A DNA stretch of 20,699 bases, taken from positions 1 to 20,699 of the forward strand of contig DASYMJ010000252.1 in the NCBI GenBank assembly GCA_036009105.1, read 5' to 3'. This document shows, piece after piece, positions 13,712 through 20,699 of the stretch. Both the position numbers and the translations under genes were made by a program. The notes under the pieces were generated by a model, which saw only the letters and a list, made by a program, of their open reading frames with translations, was not told where the DNA came from and did not search any database. Source of the stretch: JAFAVZ01 sp036009105 (GTDB taxonomy: Bacteria; Acidobacteriota; Thermoanaerobaculia; Gp7-AA8). Positions within the stretch are counted from its first letter, which is position 1. Each line of letters begins with the position of its first letter.

Positions 13712-15535
13712 ATGCTCCGCCGTTTCGCTCTCGCCGTCGCCCTCCTCGGCTCCGTCCACGGCTTCGCCGCCGCGGTGCAGGGAGGGAGCATTCCGTTGCC
13801 GTTGCCGCTCTTTCCGCCCAACAACTGGTGGAACATCGACGTCAGCCACGCCCCGCCGGACCTCGGCTCCTCCGACTTCATCACCTTCATCGGCGTCAAC
13901 CGCCCGCTGCATCCCGACTTCGGCGGCGACGCGGGCGGGGGAGACGTCTACGGCATCCCCTTCATCGTCGTCGACGGCGCGCAGGCGAAGAAGACGGTGA
14001 ACTTCGTCGAGTTCGGCGATCAGAGCGATGGCGTCGGCGTCCCCTTCTATCCCGTCCCGGACGAGGCGAAGACGATGAACGGGTGGATCGAGGGCGGCCA
14101 GCCGGGCACGGTCGACCAGCGCGACGACGCCGACCGGCACATGCTGATGGTGGACAAGACGAACAACACGCTCTACGAGCTCTATCACGTCTTCTGGAAC
14201 GGCACGGCGTGGGAGGCCGGCTCCGGCGCGTTCTTCGACATGAACACGAACCACCGCCGCCCCGACACCTGGACCTCGGCCGACGCGGCCGGCCTGGCCA
14301 TCCTGCCCGGTCTCCTCCGCTACGACGAGGTCTTTGGCCCGGACGAGATCCGTCACGCCATCCGCTTCACCGTGCGCGCCACGAACGGCTACGTCTATCC
14401 CGCCTCGCACGCGGCCGGCTCCAATCCCGCCGCCCTGCCCATGGGCGCGCGCCTGCGCCTGAAGGAAGTGAAGATCATCACCAGCTATCCGCCCGAGATC
14501 CAGAAGATCTTCCGCGCCTTCAAAAAGTACGGCCTCATCGTGGCCGACAACGGCTCGGACATGTACATCGGCGGCACGTACGACACGCGCTGGGACAACG
14601 ACGTGCTCAATCCCGCCTTCGGGTCGCTGAAGGCGAGCGACTTCGAGGTGATCCAGAGCGGCTGGAAGCCGCCGTTCACGCTGGTCATGAACCTGCCCTC
14701 ACCGGCCGGCGCGGGCGATCCGGCCAACCTCACGGTCACGGTGTACGACCAGAACGACAACGTCGCCACCGGCTACACCGGCACGCTGCATTTCACCTCC
14801 ACCGACGGCGCCGCGACGCTGCCGGTGGACTACCCCTTCACCGGCGCCGACGCCGGCACCCACACCTTTCCCTCCGGCCTGATCCTGCGCACCGCCGGCG
14901 TGCAGGCCATCACCGCCACCGACACGGTGACGAATACCATCACCGTCACGCAGAGCGTCACGGTGGGGCCGCCCGCGCCGGCGAATGTGGTGGCCACCGC
15001 CACCACGCCTGCCCAGGTGCAGATCACCTGGAACGCCTCCTCCGGCGCGACGCAGTACGAGGTGCTCCGCGCGACGTCCGTGGCCGGCCCGTTCATCTCG
15101 ATCATCAGCACCGCCAGCCTGGCCTGGAACGACAACACGGCCAGCGGCAGCACGACCTACATCTATCGGGTCCGCGCTCTCGACTCGTCCTCGCGCCCAT
15201 CGCCGCTCAGCGCCCCCGACATCGCCTCCACGTTCCTCTTCACCGACGAGCCGCTGCTCGCCGGCACGACGGTGATCAAGGCGGTGCACCTCCTCGAGCT
15301 GCGCCAGGCCGTCAACTCCGTCCGCACCGCCGCCGCCCTCGGCAACGCGACGTTCACCGACCCGACGCCCATCGTGATCAAGGCGGTCCACCTGGACGAG
15401 CTGCGCAACGCGCTGAATCCGGCCCGCGCGGCGCTCGGCATCGGCGCCATCAGCTACACCGATCCGACGCTCGGCTCCGGCACGACGCCGGTCAAGGCGG
15501 TGCACCTGCAGCAGCTGCGGAGCGGGATCAGGTAG
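13712..15535 (+). CDS. Large secreted multidomain protein with C-terminal KAVHLxELR repeats
   Basis: 607 residues. A signal peptide (MLRRFALAVALLGSVHGFAAA) precedes an N-terminal domain of about 285 residues, FPPNNWWNIDVS...HPDFGG...GIPFIVV...DRHMLMVD...WTSADAAGLAILPGLLRYDEV...GLIVADNGSDMYIGG...DFEVI. I recall this uncharacterised domain from secreted proteins of several phyla; the conserved Asp, His, Asn and Trp suggest a binding or enzymatic site. Next come an Ig/Big-like domain (about 327-415; VTVYDQNDNVATGYTGT), a fibronectin type III domain (about 420-505; VQITWNASSGATQYEVLR) and three tail repeats (510-607). No membrane anchor is seen; the tail might serve in sorting or surface attachment. 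It appears monocistronic, with no clear ribosome site. Confidence 0.85.
   Translation: MLRRFALAVALLGSVHGFAAAVQGGSIPLPLPLFPPNNWWNIDVSHAPPDLGSSDFITFIGVNRPLHPDFGGDAGGGDVYGIPFIVVDGAQAKKTVNFVEFGDQSDGVGVPFYPVPDEAKTMNGWIEGGQPGTVDQRDDADRHMLMVDKTNNTLYELYHVFWNGTAWEAGSGAFFDMNTNHRRPDTWTSADAAGLAILPGLLRYDEVFGPDEIRHAIRFTVRATNGYVYPASHAAGSNPAALPMGARLRLKEVKIITSYPPEIQKIFRAFKKYGLIVADNGSDMYIGGTYDTRWDNDVLNPAFGSLKASDFEVIQSGWKPPFTLVMNLPSPAGAGDPANLTVTVYDQNDNVATGYTGTLHFTSTDGAATLPVDYPFTGADAGTHTFPSGLILRTAGVQAITATDTVTNTITVTQSVTVGPPAPANVVATATTPAQVQITWNASSGATQYEVLRATSVAGPFISIISTASLAWNDNTASGSTTYIYRVRALDSSSRPSPLSAPDIASTFLFTDEPLLAGTTVIKAVHLLELRQAVNSVRTAAALGNATFTDPTPIVIKAVHLDELRNALNPARAALGIGAISYTDPTLGSGTTPVKAVHLQQLRSGIR
15239..15532 (+). 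repeat. Three C-terminal protein repeats (TDP...KAVHLxELR)
   Basis: The motif IKAVHLLELR, IKAVHLDELR and VKAVHLQQLR recurs with the Lys codons at 15278, 15380 and 15494, that is 34 and 38 residues apart. The first two are followed by (A/L)xxAR/VRTAAALGxxxxTDPT-like segments leading to the next unit. The last unit ends the protein three residues after its motif. The DNA copies differ at third positions, so this is an old protein repeat and not a recent DNA duplication. Confidence 0.8.
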
Positions 15536-15606
15536 CCGCGGTGTCAGCCTGAGACGCGCGGACGCCGAATGGATCGGTGCGTTCAGGCGCGGCGGGAGCT
15601 CGGTAC

Positions 15607-15637
15607 GGATCCTTCGTCCTCTGCGGGACTCAGGATG
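15607..15637. repeat. Palindromic repeat family 2, single arm
   Basis: Bases 15608-15637 match the reverse complement of the 5779-5810 arm at 26 of 30 positions (GATCCTTC...GGACTCAGGATG core). It lies in the 218-bp convergent gap between the secreted protein and DoxX genes. No clear partner arm was found beside it. The rest of that gap shows no gene. Confidence 0.55.
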
Positions 15638-15753
15638 CCACGCGCGGCAGGTCCACCTCGGCTGGGCAATGCTCGGCTTCGCGCCCGCATCCCCTGACCC
15701 GCCACGTCCTGCAACGGATCTTCGACGCGGCGGGCAGGGGGGAGGCGGCGCCT

Positions 15754-16161
15754 TCAGCGCCTGCCGCGCATCGCGTCCACGCTCCACGGCCCCGGTCCGG
15801 CCGCCGAGAAGTAGAGCAGCACGAAGCAGTAGAGCACGGTGGGCACGCCCTGGTTCACCACCGGCCACATCGACGCCGGCGCGTGGAACTGCCAGTACGC
15901 CACCGCCATCTCCCCGGCCAGGATGAAGGAGACCGGCCGGGTGCAGAGGCCGATGAGCAGCAGCGCGCCGCCGAAGGCCTCGAGCATGCCGCCGAACCAG
16001 ACTTCGGTCCAAAGCTTGGCCGTGCCGTTGTCGGGCGGCATGCCGATGGGGAAGCCCCACAGTTTCATCGTCCCGAAGGTGATGAACATGAGCGCGGCGA
16101 CGATGCGCAGAACGCTGAGCAGCTGGGGAGACCACGACTTCCACTTCTCGATGATGTTCAC
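15754..16161 (-). CDS. DoxX-family membrane protein
   Basis: 135 residues from a GTG start at 16161. Four hydrophobic segments and the family pattern LLSVLRIVAALMFITFGTMKLWGFP, WFGGMLEAFGGALLLIGLCTRP, AGEMAVAYWQFHAP and NQGVPTVLYCFVLLYFSAAGPGPWSVD identify it as DoxX. Members act in redox or sulfur-related membrane processes, mostly without a defined reaction. The start overlaps the stop of the AHSA1 remnant by four bases (GTGA), so the gene was presumably translationally coupled to an intact AHSA1 gene; such AHSA1-DoxX pairs are often seen. Confidence 0.9.
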   Translation of the reverse strand: MNIIEKWKSWSPQLLSVLRIVAALMFITFGTMKLWGFPIGMPPDNGTAKLWTEVWFGGMLEAFGGALLLIGLCTRPVSFILAGEMAVAYWQFHAPASMWPVVNQGVPTVLYCFVLLYFSAAGPGPWSVDAMRGRR

Positions 16162-16349
16162 TTTGCACCGTCCTTCTTCAGGTACTCGCCGAGGCAGCCT
16201 TCGATCGCGCCGAACTCCCGTACGACATGGTCTCGCACTTCGGCGCTGGCGAAGAGCGTGCGCATGGTAAGGCCGGTCTGGTCGCCGCGTTCCTCGAAAG
16301 TGACGGTGGTTTGGTCTCCGAAGAACTGCCCGGCAGCCGACAACTGCAC
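16158..16349 (-). pseudogene. C-terminal remnant of an AHSA1/SRPBCC-domain protein
   Basis: 63 codons starting at a GTG immediately after the TAG of the upstream gene. From residue 12 it reads DQTTVTFEERGDQTGLTMRT, then LFASAEVRDHVVREFGAIEG and GEYLKK, the last third of an AHSA1 (Aha1-C-like) domain, which is normally about 140-150 residues. The first ~80 residues of the fold are missing, and about five residues appear lost between GAIEG and LGEYL, where the family usually has GKQTLxR. Such a fragment cannot form the SRPBCC cavity. It may still be translated and so maintain coupling to the DoxX gene. Confidence 0.65.
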
Positions 16350-16784
16350 CTACGCCTGGGCCGGCGTCCGTCGCGCCTCGATCTCCTCCGCCAGCCGCTC
16401 CACGCGGGCGCGCTCGGCGGGGGTGAGGATCTCGCTGAGCCAGGAGACCATCTCCCGCGTGACGCGGAAGACGCGGCGGTTGGGGTTGTTCGCGTCGCGG
16501 ATGACGCGCTCGACCTGCATGCCGAAGACGGCGCTGTTGCCGATGAGCATCGCCGTGCGCTCCACGCGCGTGGCCGCGCCGGAGAGCATCAGGCTCAGTT
16601 TGTCGGCCACGGCGGCGGGAAAGACGTGCGCGTCGAGCATGTCCACCACGCCGACGTACTTTCCCTTCACCTTCTCCATCACCGCCACCATCTCCTGCAC
16701 GAAGCGCTGCACGTCGGCGAGATCGAGGGGAGAGGCGAGCCGGACTTCCACCAGCCGCCCGACGTGATTAGCCACTTTGAACAT
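16350..16784 (-). CDS. Conserved hypothetical protein (144 aa)
   Basis: Start taken at the ATG at 16784 (MFKVANHVGRLVEVRLASPL); the frame is open further upstream but that part is basic and low in structure. Visible features are an alternating strand/helix pattern, KGKYVGVVDMLDAHVFPAAVAD in the middle, a conserved-looking RVERTAMLIGNSAVFGMQVERVIRDANNPNRRVFR block and a helical end. The layout (strand, helix, VVD strand) resembles STAS-like folds, as seen in small proteins of Myxococcota that I recall as similar, but no family is certain. The TAG stop is directly followed by the AHSA1 remnant, so transcription continues into it and DoxX. Confidence 0.65.
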   Translation of the reverse strand: MFKVANHVGRLVEVRLASPLDLADVQRFVQEMVAVMEKVKGKYVGVVDMLDAHVFPAAVADKLSLMLSGAATRVERTAMLIGNSAVFGMQVERVIRDANNPNRRVFRVTREMVSWLSEILTPAERARVERLAEEIEARRTPAQA

Positions 16785-16885
16785 CGGGCCGTAAGGGTAC
16801 CTTAATTGCCGCTTTCGGCGCGCGGCAAACCGAGGTGCTCCAGCGGCCGGCGATAGCGCCTGCCCCTCCGGACGCTGCCGCCGCA

Positions 16886-16905
16886 CGGAGTCCAGGAGGA
16901 CTCCG
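16886..16905. terminator. Perfect hairpin after the glycosyltransferase operon
   Basis: CGGAGTCC-AGGA-GGACTCCG: an 8-bp stem with no mismatch and a 4-base loop, in the 195-bp gap between the end of the 3' operon (stop at 16980) and the next gene in the same direction. No T-tract follows on the minus strand, so it may stabilise an mRNA end or act with other factors rather than be a classical terminator. Confidence 0.45.
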
Positions 16906-16979
16906 GCCGAGTGCCGGTGGTGGGGGAGGTGATGGAGAAGACGGCCGTACGGATGAAAGGGATGGGTGACGGTACCGTA

Positions 16980-18599
16980 TCAGGGGCCGATCGCCAGCGC
17001 CTCGCCGCGCTCGCCTTCGAAGAGGCGCGGCAGCGGGAGCGCATCCCTCCGTTTGTCGAGGACGACCACCTCAGCGCCGAAGCCGCGCAGCGTGGCCGCG
17101 AGGCGCGCCGGATCGTGGAGGAGCGGGTCGACTTTCGCGTAGCGGTAAGGGCCGTAGACCTCGCCGAGGCAGCGGGTGGGGCAGTAGTAGTGCGCGTTCT
17201 CGGCGTGGAGGAGGTAGACCACCTCGTGCCGTCCGCGGAGCGCCTCGTACACGGGGATGCGCTTGGCAAGGAAGGCATCGCGCGCCTGCTGCGCGGCGGG
17301 GATGGGGCCGTACTTGTAGAGCAGGAGCGTGGACCAGGCGAGGCCGGGGGCGGCGAGCAAAACGGCGACGAGTGCCAGCACGGCGGGGTGGCGCATGCGC
17401 GGGAGGCCGGCGGCGATGCCGATGCAGACGAGCGGCACGATGGCGATCATGAAGCGCCAGTCCAGCGGCGAGACGAGCAGCGCATACCCGAGCGCAGCGC
17501 CGAGCGGAAAGCGGAGCCGCGGCTCGCGCACCGCGGCCACGACGGCGAACGGCAGGAGCAGCACGACCCAGGGTGAATGCGGCGCCATGCCGTTCGCGAG
17601 CGGATCGCCGATCGCGCGGTGGATGGTGGCGGTGAGCGGATTCTCCGTCGGCGCGGCCGTCATCGGATGCGAGGCGGTCCGTTCCAGCCGCTGGTCCAGC
17701 GTGGTCTGCCACTCGTGCCGGCCGAAGATGCTGCTGAAGTAGGGGAAGAGCGGGTTGCCGGTCTCGGCCCAAATGCGCGCGTACCACGGCCCGGCGAGGA
17801 GCAGCGCGACGAGCGCGAACGCGGCGGCGGCGCGGCGGTTCTTCCAGGCGATGGCCAGCAGCAGCACGGCGACGAAGAAGAGGCCGTGGTATTTCGTCGA
17901 CGCGGCGAAGCCGGCGAACGCCCCCGCCAGCACCGCCCATGTCCGCTCCTCGGAGCGGCGCCATTGCAGATAGGCGGCGAAGGCGAGCGTGACGAACATC
18001 GTGAGCGAGCAGTCGATGTAGGCATTGCCGCCGAGGTAGAGCGCGAGCGGGGTGCCGAGCCAGAGCGCGACGGCCAGGATCGCGGCGCGGCGTTCCACCA
18101 TGGTGGCGATGGCCACCGTGGTCACGGCCAGGGCCAGCCACTGCGTCAGCTGCGCGGTGACGTCGTCCGTCACCAGCATGGCGCCGCTGAACAGCAGCTC
18201 GCCGAGCTGGGGAAAGACCGGAAAGCGCAGTGTATCCGCGAACGCCAGCCGCCCCGTTTCGGCGAAGAGGCGGGCGAAAGGGAGGTGGTACAGCGTCGCG
18301 TCGAAGCCGGTGGGCGGATAGAGGGCGAGGAGGAACGCGGGCGCGGTAGCGATCCAGACCGGCGACGGCAGCACAAAGCGCCGCACGAAGAAGCATGCCA
18401 GGACGAGCACGCCGCTGACGCTCCAGCGCGTCAAGAGCCCGAGGGCGGCCAGCAGGAACAGCGCCTCGCCGAGGATGCCGAGGCCGAGGGCGGTGGACAT
18501 CGCGAACGACCGGTCGGGGACGAACAGCCGCCCCAGGTTGTAGGCGAGCACGGCCGCCGCGAAGGCATACAGCGCATGCAACAGCACCCAGGCGATCAT
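16980..18599 (-). CDS. GT39/ArnT-like membrane glycosyltransferase
   Basis: 539 residues from the ATG at 18599, which overlaps the methyltransferase stop (ATGA). At least ten hydrophobic helices fill residues 1-430, followed by a soluble C-terminal domain of about 110 residues. The first large loop holds PPTGFDATLYHLPFARLFAETGRL, with the acidic residue and Tyr/His pattern typical of GT-C enzymes that use polyprenyl-phosphate sugars. AGFAASTKYHGLFF and AGPWYARIWAETGNPLFPYF are further family-like blocks. It probably transfers a sugar to a lipid, glycan or protein on the outer face of the inner membrane. It is the last gene of the four-gene operon. Confidence 0.85.
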   Translation of the reverse strand: MIAWVLLHALYAFAAAVLAYNLGRLFVPDRSFAMSTALGLGILGEALFLLAALGLLTRWSVSGVLVLACFFVRRFVLPSPVWIATAPAFLLALYPPTGFDATLYHLPFARLFAETGRLAFADTLRFPVFPQLGELLFSGAMLVTDDVTAQLTQWLALAVTTVAIATMVERRAAILAVALWLGTPLALYLGGNAYIDCSLTMFVTLAFAAYLQWRRSEERTWAVLAGAFAGFAASTKYHGLFFVAVLLLAIAWKNRRAAAAFALVALLLAGPWYARIWAETGNPLFPYFSSIFGRHEWQTTLDQRLERTASHPMTAAPTENPLTATIHRAIGDPLANGMAPHSPWVVLLLPFAVVAAVREPRLRFPLGAALGYALLVSPLDWRFMIAIVPLVCIGIAAGLPRMRHPAVLALVAVLLAAPGLAWSTLLLYKYGPIPAAQQARDAFLAKRIPVYEALRGRHEVVYLLHAENAHYYCPTRCLGEVYGPYRYAKVDPLLHDPARLAATLRGFGAEVVVLDKRRDALPLPRLFEGERGEALAIGP

Positions 18600-19357
18600 C
18601 TCTTGGTTGCCACCGCGGTCACCAGGTACCCGAGGCGATCGAGCCAGGCGAAGCGCTGCTCGATCGCGTCGAAGGGGCGGATGAACCACTCCGTCCGCCG
18701 CGCCGCCCACCCCCGGCGCACGTGCAGGAAAAGGTCGAGCATGCGCAGCACGCCGGGCAGGAGGAGGATGCCGGTCATCTTGGTGACGGAGAGGCCGGCC
18801 GCCTCCACGTCGCGCCGCAGCTCGGCGCGGGTGAACGACTTCTCCGGCGCGTAGGGATAGCGGCCGAGGGCTTCCATCACCGTGACCAGGAGCGGGCGGA
18901 GGAACGGGTCCCAGAAATTCGGCACGCCGATGATGGCCGTGCCGCCCACCTTCAGCACGCGATGGATCTCCCGCAGCGCATCGCGGTACTCGTCGATGTG
19001 CTCGATGGTGCCCATGGTGTAGACCACGTCGAAGCTCCCGTCACGGAAGGGGATGCGGCGGATGTCGGCGCGCAGCAGGGAGAGGTCGAACTGCTCCCGC
19101 CGCGCGTTCTCCCTGGCCCGGTGCGCCACCACGGTGCTGACGTCGAGGCCGAACGCCGCGGCCCCTTCCGCGGCCACCCATTGCAGGATGCGCGTGTTGA
19201 TCGCCTCGTTCCAGAGGTCGAGCTTGAGCACGCGCTTGCCCCGCAGCGGGCCGGCGGCGCGGCGCAGCAGGTCGATCTCGCGGCGGCGGTAGTACGCGGT
19301 CGAGGGGGCCGACGAGAAGTCGGGCATGGAGGCGGCAACTTCGTCCCACCGCGTCAC
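18596..19357 (-). CDS. Class I SAM-dependent methyltransferase (Methyltransf_11-like)
   Basis: 253 residues from the GTG at 19357, chosen for the GTGA overlap with the epimerase stop and a GAGGAG ten bases upstream. The Rossmann core is present: FGLDVS (acidic residue for the SAM ribose), LLRADIRRIPFRDGSFDVVYTMGTIEHI, and REIHRVLKVGGTAIIGVPN. Motif I is unusual: VLKLDLWNEA (43-52) in place of the Gly-rich VLDLGCGxG. The C-terminal ~90 residues are hydrophobic in places (TGILLLPGVLRMLDLFLHV) and may touch the membrane. The substrate is probably the intermediate made by the neighbouring decarboxylase and epimerase. The 4-nt overlaps on both sides indicate coupled translation. Confidence 0.88.
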   Translation of the reverse strand: MTRWDEVAASMPDFSSAPSTAYYRRREIDLLRRAAGPLRGKRVLKLDLWNEAINTRILQWVAAEGAAAFGLDVSTVVAHRARENARREQFDLSLLRADIRRIPFRDGSFDVVYTMGTIEHIDEYRDALREIHRVLKVGGTAIIGVPNFWDPFLRPLLVTVMEALGRYPYAPEKSFTRAELRRDVEAAGLSVTKMTGILLLPGVLRMLDLFLHVRRGWAARRTEWFIRPFDAIEQRFAWLDRLGYLVTAVATKR

Positions 19358-20220
19358 GCGGTTCTCTCCTCGATGGCGGCGACCGTGCGCCGCACGCCTT
19401 CCGCAAACGGCGTATGCGCGGCGCTCGATGCGAAGCACCACGGCGCGAGCAGCGTCTCGACGCGGCTGGTCCAGCCGCTGGTCCGCTCGAAGCGGAGCAG
19501 CGCGTCGGCAACGCGCGTGGCGCCGAGCACGGCCGCGCGGGGCAGGACGATGCGCGGCGCGGGAGGCCGGCCGGCCGCGAGGTAGACCTGCCGTTCGAGC
19601 TCGTCCTGCGTCACGTTCTCGCCGGTGACCATGGTGCGGCCGCTCTCCGCGTTGGCGACGGCGCGCACGACATCGTCGACGAACACCATGTTGCGCGGCG
19701 CCTGCGGGCCGCCGATGCCGATGCGGAACGGGCGGCGGAGCAGGCGGCGGATGTGCGTCGCGATGCGGTTTGGCGCGCGGGGGTGATCGGGGCCATAGAT
19801 GATCGACGGCAATACGGTGGCAACATTTCCGAAGTGTTCCACGGCCGAGAGGCCGGCCACGCGCGAGGTGATGTAGGCGCTGTTGCCATCCAGCAGCGCC
19901 AGTGCGGTCGAGACGTAGACGAACCGTTCCGCGCCGCGCGCGAGCCGGGCCATGCGTTCCGCGAGCTCCACGTTCGCGCGCAGGAACGAGGAGGCGCGCC
20001 GCGTGGGCATGTTCCGTTGCGCGGCGAGGTGGATCACGGTGTGGGCCGCCGGCAAGGTGGCGTAGTCGGTGGCGACGACGACGCGCACCTCGCGAACATC
20101 CGAGAGACGGGCGGGATCGCGTGTGAGTGCCACGACGGAACGGCCGGCGGCGAGATAGTGCGCGATGAGGTGCCGCCCGAGGAAGCCGGAGGCGCCGGTG
20201 ATGACGACGTCGGCGGTCAA
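19354..20220 (-). CDS. NAD(P)-dependent epimerase/dehydratase-like protein (extended SDR)
   Basis: 288 residues from a TTG at 20220 that overlaps the decarboxylase stop (TTGA); upstream codons belong to the other frame. The nucleotide-binding loop is GASGFLG (9-15, full GxxGxxG), VIHLAAQRN is the strand-4 motif, and FVYVST precedes the catalytic region. The expected YxxxK is Y116-I-T-S-R120, with Arg in place of Lys. PSIIYGPDHPR and MVFVDDVVRAV are normal SDR blocks. Family members modify nucleotide sugars or related carbonyl compounds. Position in the operon suggests a sugar or amino-polyol intermediate; the substrate is unknown. Confidence 0.88.
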   Translation of the reverse strand: MTADVVITGASGFLGRHLIAHYLAAGRSVVALTRDPARLSDVREVRVVVATDYATLPAAHTVIHLAAQRNMPTRRASSFLRANVELAERMARLARGAERFVYVSTALALLDGNSAYITSRVAGLSAVEHFGNVATVLPSIIYGPDHPRAPNRIATHIRRLLRRPFRIGIGGPQAPRNMVFVDDVVRAVANAESGRTMVTGENVTQDELERQVYLAAGRPPAPRIVLPRAAVLGATRVADALLRFERTSGWTSRVETLLAPWCFASSAAHTPFAEGVRRTVAAIEERTA

Positions 20221-20699
20221 TCGGCCCCCGCCATCGGCGCGGTGAGATCGGCATACGTCTCCGCGCGGCGGATGCAGGTCAGGCTGCCGTCCAGGCGGGC
20301 CAGCCACACGGCGGGCGAGAGGCCGGCGTATCGGGTGGCCCGGGCGATGGTGTACGCGCCGGCATCGCCGATGGCCAGCACATCGCCCGTCCGCACCTCG
20401 GGCAAAAGGCGCCCCCGATCGACCACGTCCAGGGTGTTGAGCGTGGGGCCGGAGAGATCGACCGCCACCCGCCGCCCGCCCCGCGGCTCGGCCGGCGCGA
20501 TCCAGCGCGTGAAGGCGAGCGGCGACTCGGCCAGCACGTTGCGGCCGCAGTCGAGGAAGCGCCAGCGGCCCTGCTCCGCGGCGATGCGCGTCAACAGCAC
20601 CGCCGCATTGCCGACGATGGAGCGCCCCGGCTCCAGCACCAGCCGAAACTCGGGCGCCTCCTCGGCGAAGATCCGTCCCAGCTGCGCGGCATATCTCTC
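20217..20699 (-). CDS. PLP-dependent decarboxylase (ornithine/DAP decarboxylase fold), N-terminus beyond window
   Basis: The frame is open to the window edge; 160 C-terminal residues are visible. LEPGRSIVGNAAVLLTRI is the classical motif whose Arg/Gly contact the PLP phosphate in fold-type III decarboxylases, and LPEVRTGDVLAIGDAGAYTIARATRY with ETYADL is the usual C-terminal beta-barrel. The catalytic Cys expected in GPxC(D/E) is replaced: GPTLNTLDVV has Leu. The substrate class (lysine/DAP, ornithine, or a biosynthetic-cluster amino acid) cannot be settled without the N-terminal part. It is the first visible gene of the operon that continues into the epimerase. Confidence 0.88.
   Translation of the reverse strand, partial: ERYAAQLGRIFAEEAPEFRLVLEPGRSIVGNAAVLLTRIAAEQGRWRFLDCGRNVLAESPLAFTRWIAPAEPRGGRRVAVDLSGPTLNTLDVVDRGRLLPEVRTGDVLAIGDAGAYTIARATRYAGLSPAVWLARLDGSLTCIRRAETYADLTAPMAGAD

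Noticed and set aside
16785..16886. Upstream extension of the 144-aa hypothetical protein
   Set aside because: The added residues are basic and without pattern, and the stretch includes part of the hairpin; MFKVANH is a better start.
16969..16978. ACGGTACCGT palindrome after the glycosyltransferase stop
   Set aside because: A 10-base palindrome without context is expected by chance in a window of this size.

Overview
The window is GC-rich and gene-dense and looks chromosomal. Its gene content points to an Acidobacteriota-like organism, possibly near Thermoanaerobaculia. The pointers are a serine/threonine kinase fused to a TolB-like propeller, a secreted M13 metallopeptidase, a secreted protein ending in KAVHLxELR-type repeats, and dispersed palindromic intergenic repeats. 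The taxonomy is inferred from gene content only. No rRNA, tRNA, CRISPR array, integrase or insertion sequence was seen.

Layout. 1-5.8 kb: the C-terminal part of a receptor-like Ser/Thr kinase (+), convergent with a YbaK-type aminoacyl-tRNA deacylase (-); then a lone receiver-domain protein and a divergent cyclopropane-fatty-acid-synthase-like enzyme (+), convergent with a DHA2-type MFS exporter (-). 5.8-8.2 kb: a palindromic repeat forms the exporter/cytochrome c junction; next come a small CPLC membrane protein, a two-gene unit (small membrane protein plus TetR regulator) that starts inside a perfect 24-bp palindrome, and a conserved hypothetical. 8.3-9.4 kb: an overlapping mtnB-mtnD pair of the methionine salvage pathway, both of the type found in animals (APIP and ADI1). 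9.4-13.4 kb (- strand): DinB-like protein, a RelE/ParE-type toxin-antitoxin pair whose toxin has no ordinary start codon, M13 peptidase and GNAT acetyltransferase. 13.4-15.6 kb (+): a doubtful small membrane protein whose tail is made of repeat DNA, then a four-part secreted protein. 15.7-16.8 kb (- strand): a conserved hypothetical, an AHSA1 remnant and a DoxX protein. 17-20.7 kb (- strand): a tight operon running off the window edge (PLP decarboxylase, epimerase, methyltransferase, GT39-like glycosyltransferase). Each junction in it is a 4-nt overlap, so the four products probably act together on one small molecule or glycan.

The observations most worth following are the autoregulatory-looking TetR palindrome, the ATC or dead start of the toxin, two families of palindromic repeats that supply coding ends, and the 3' operon, in which three enzymes in a row depart from their family signature residues.
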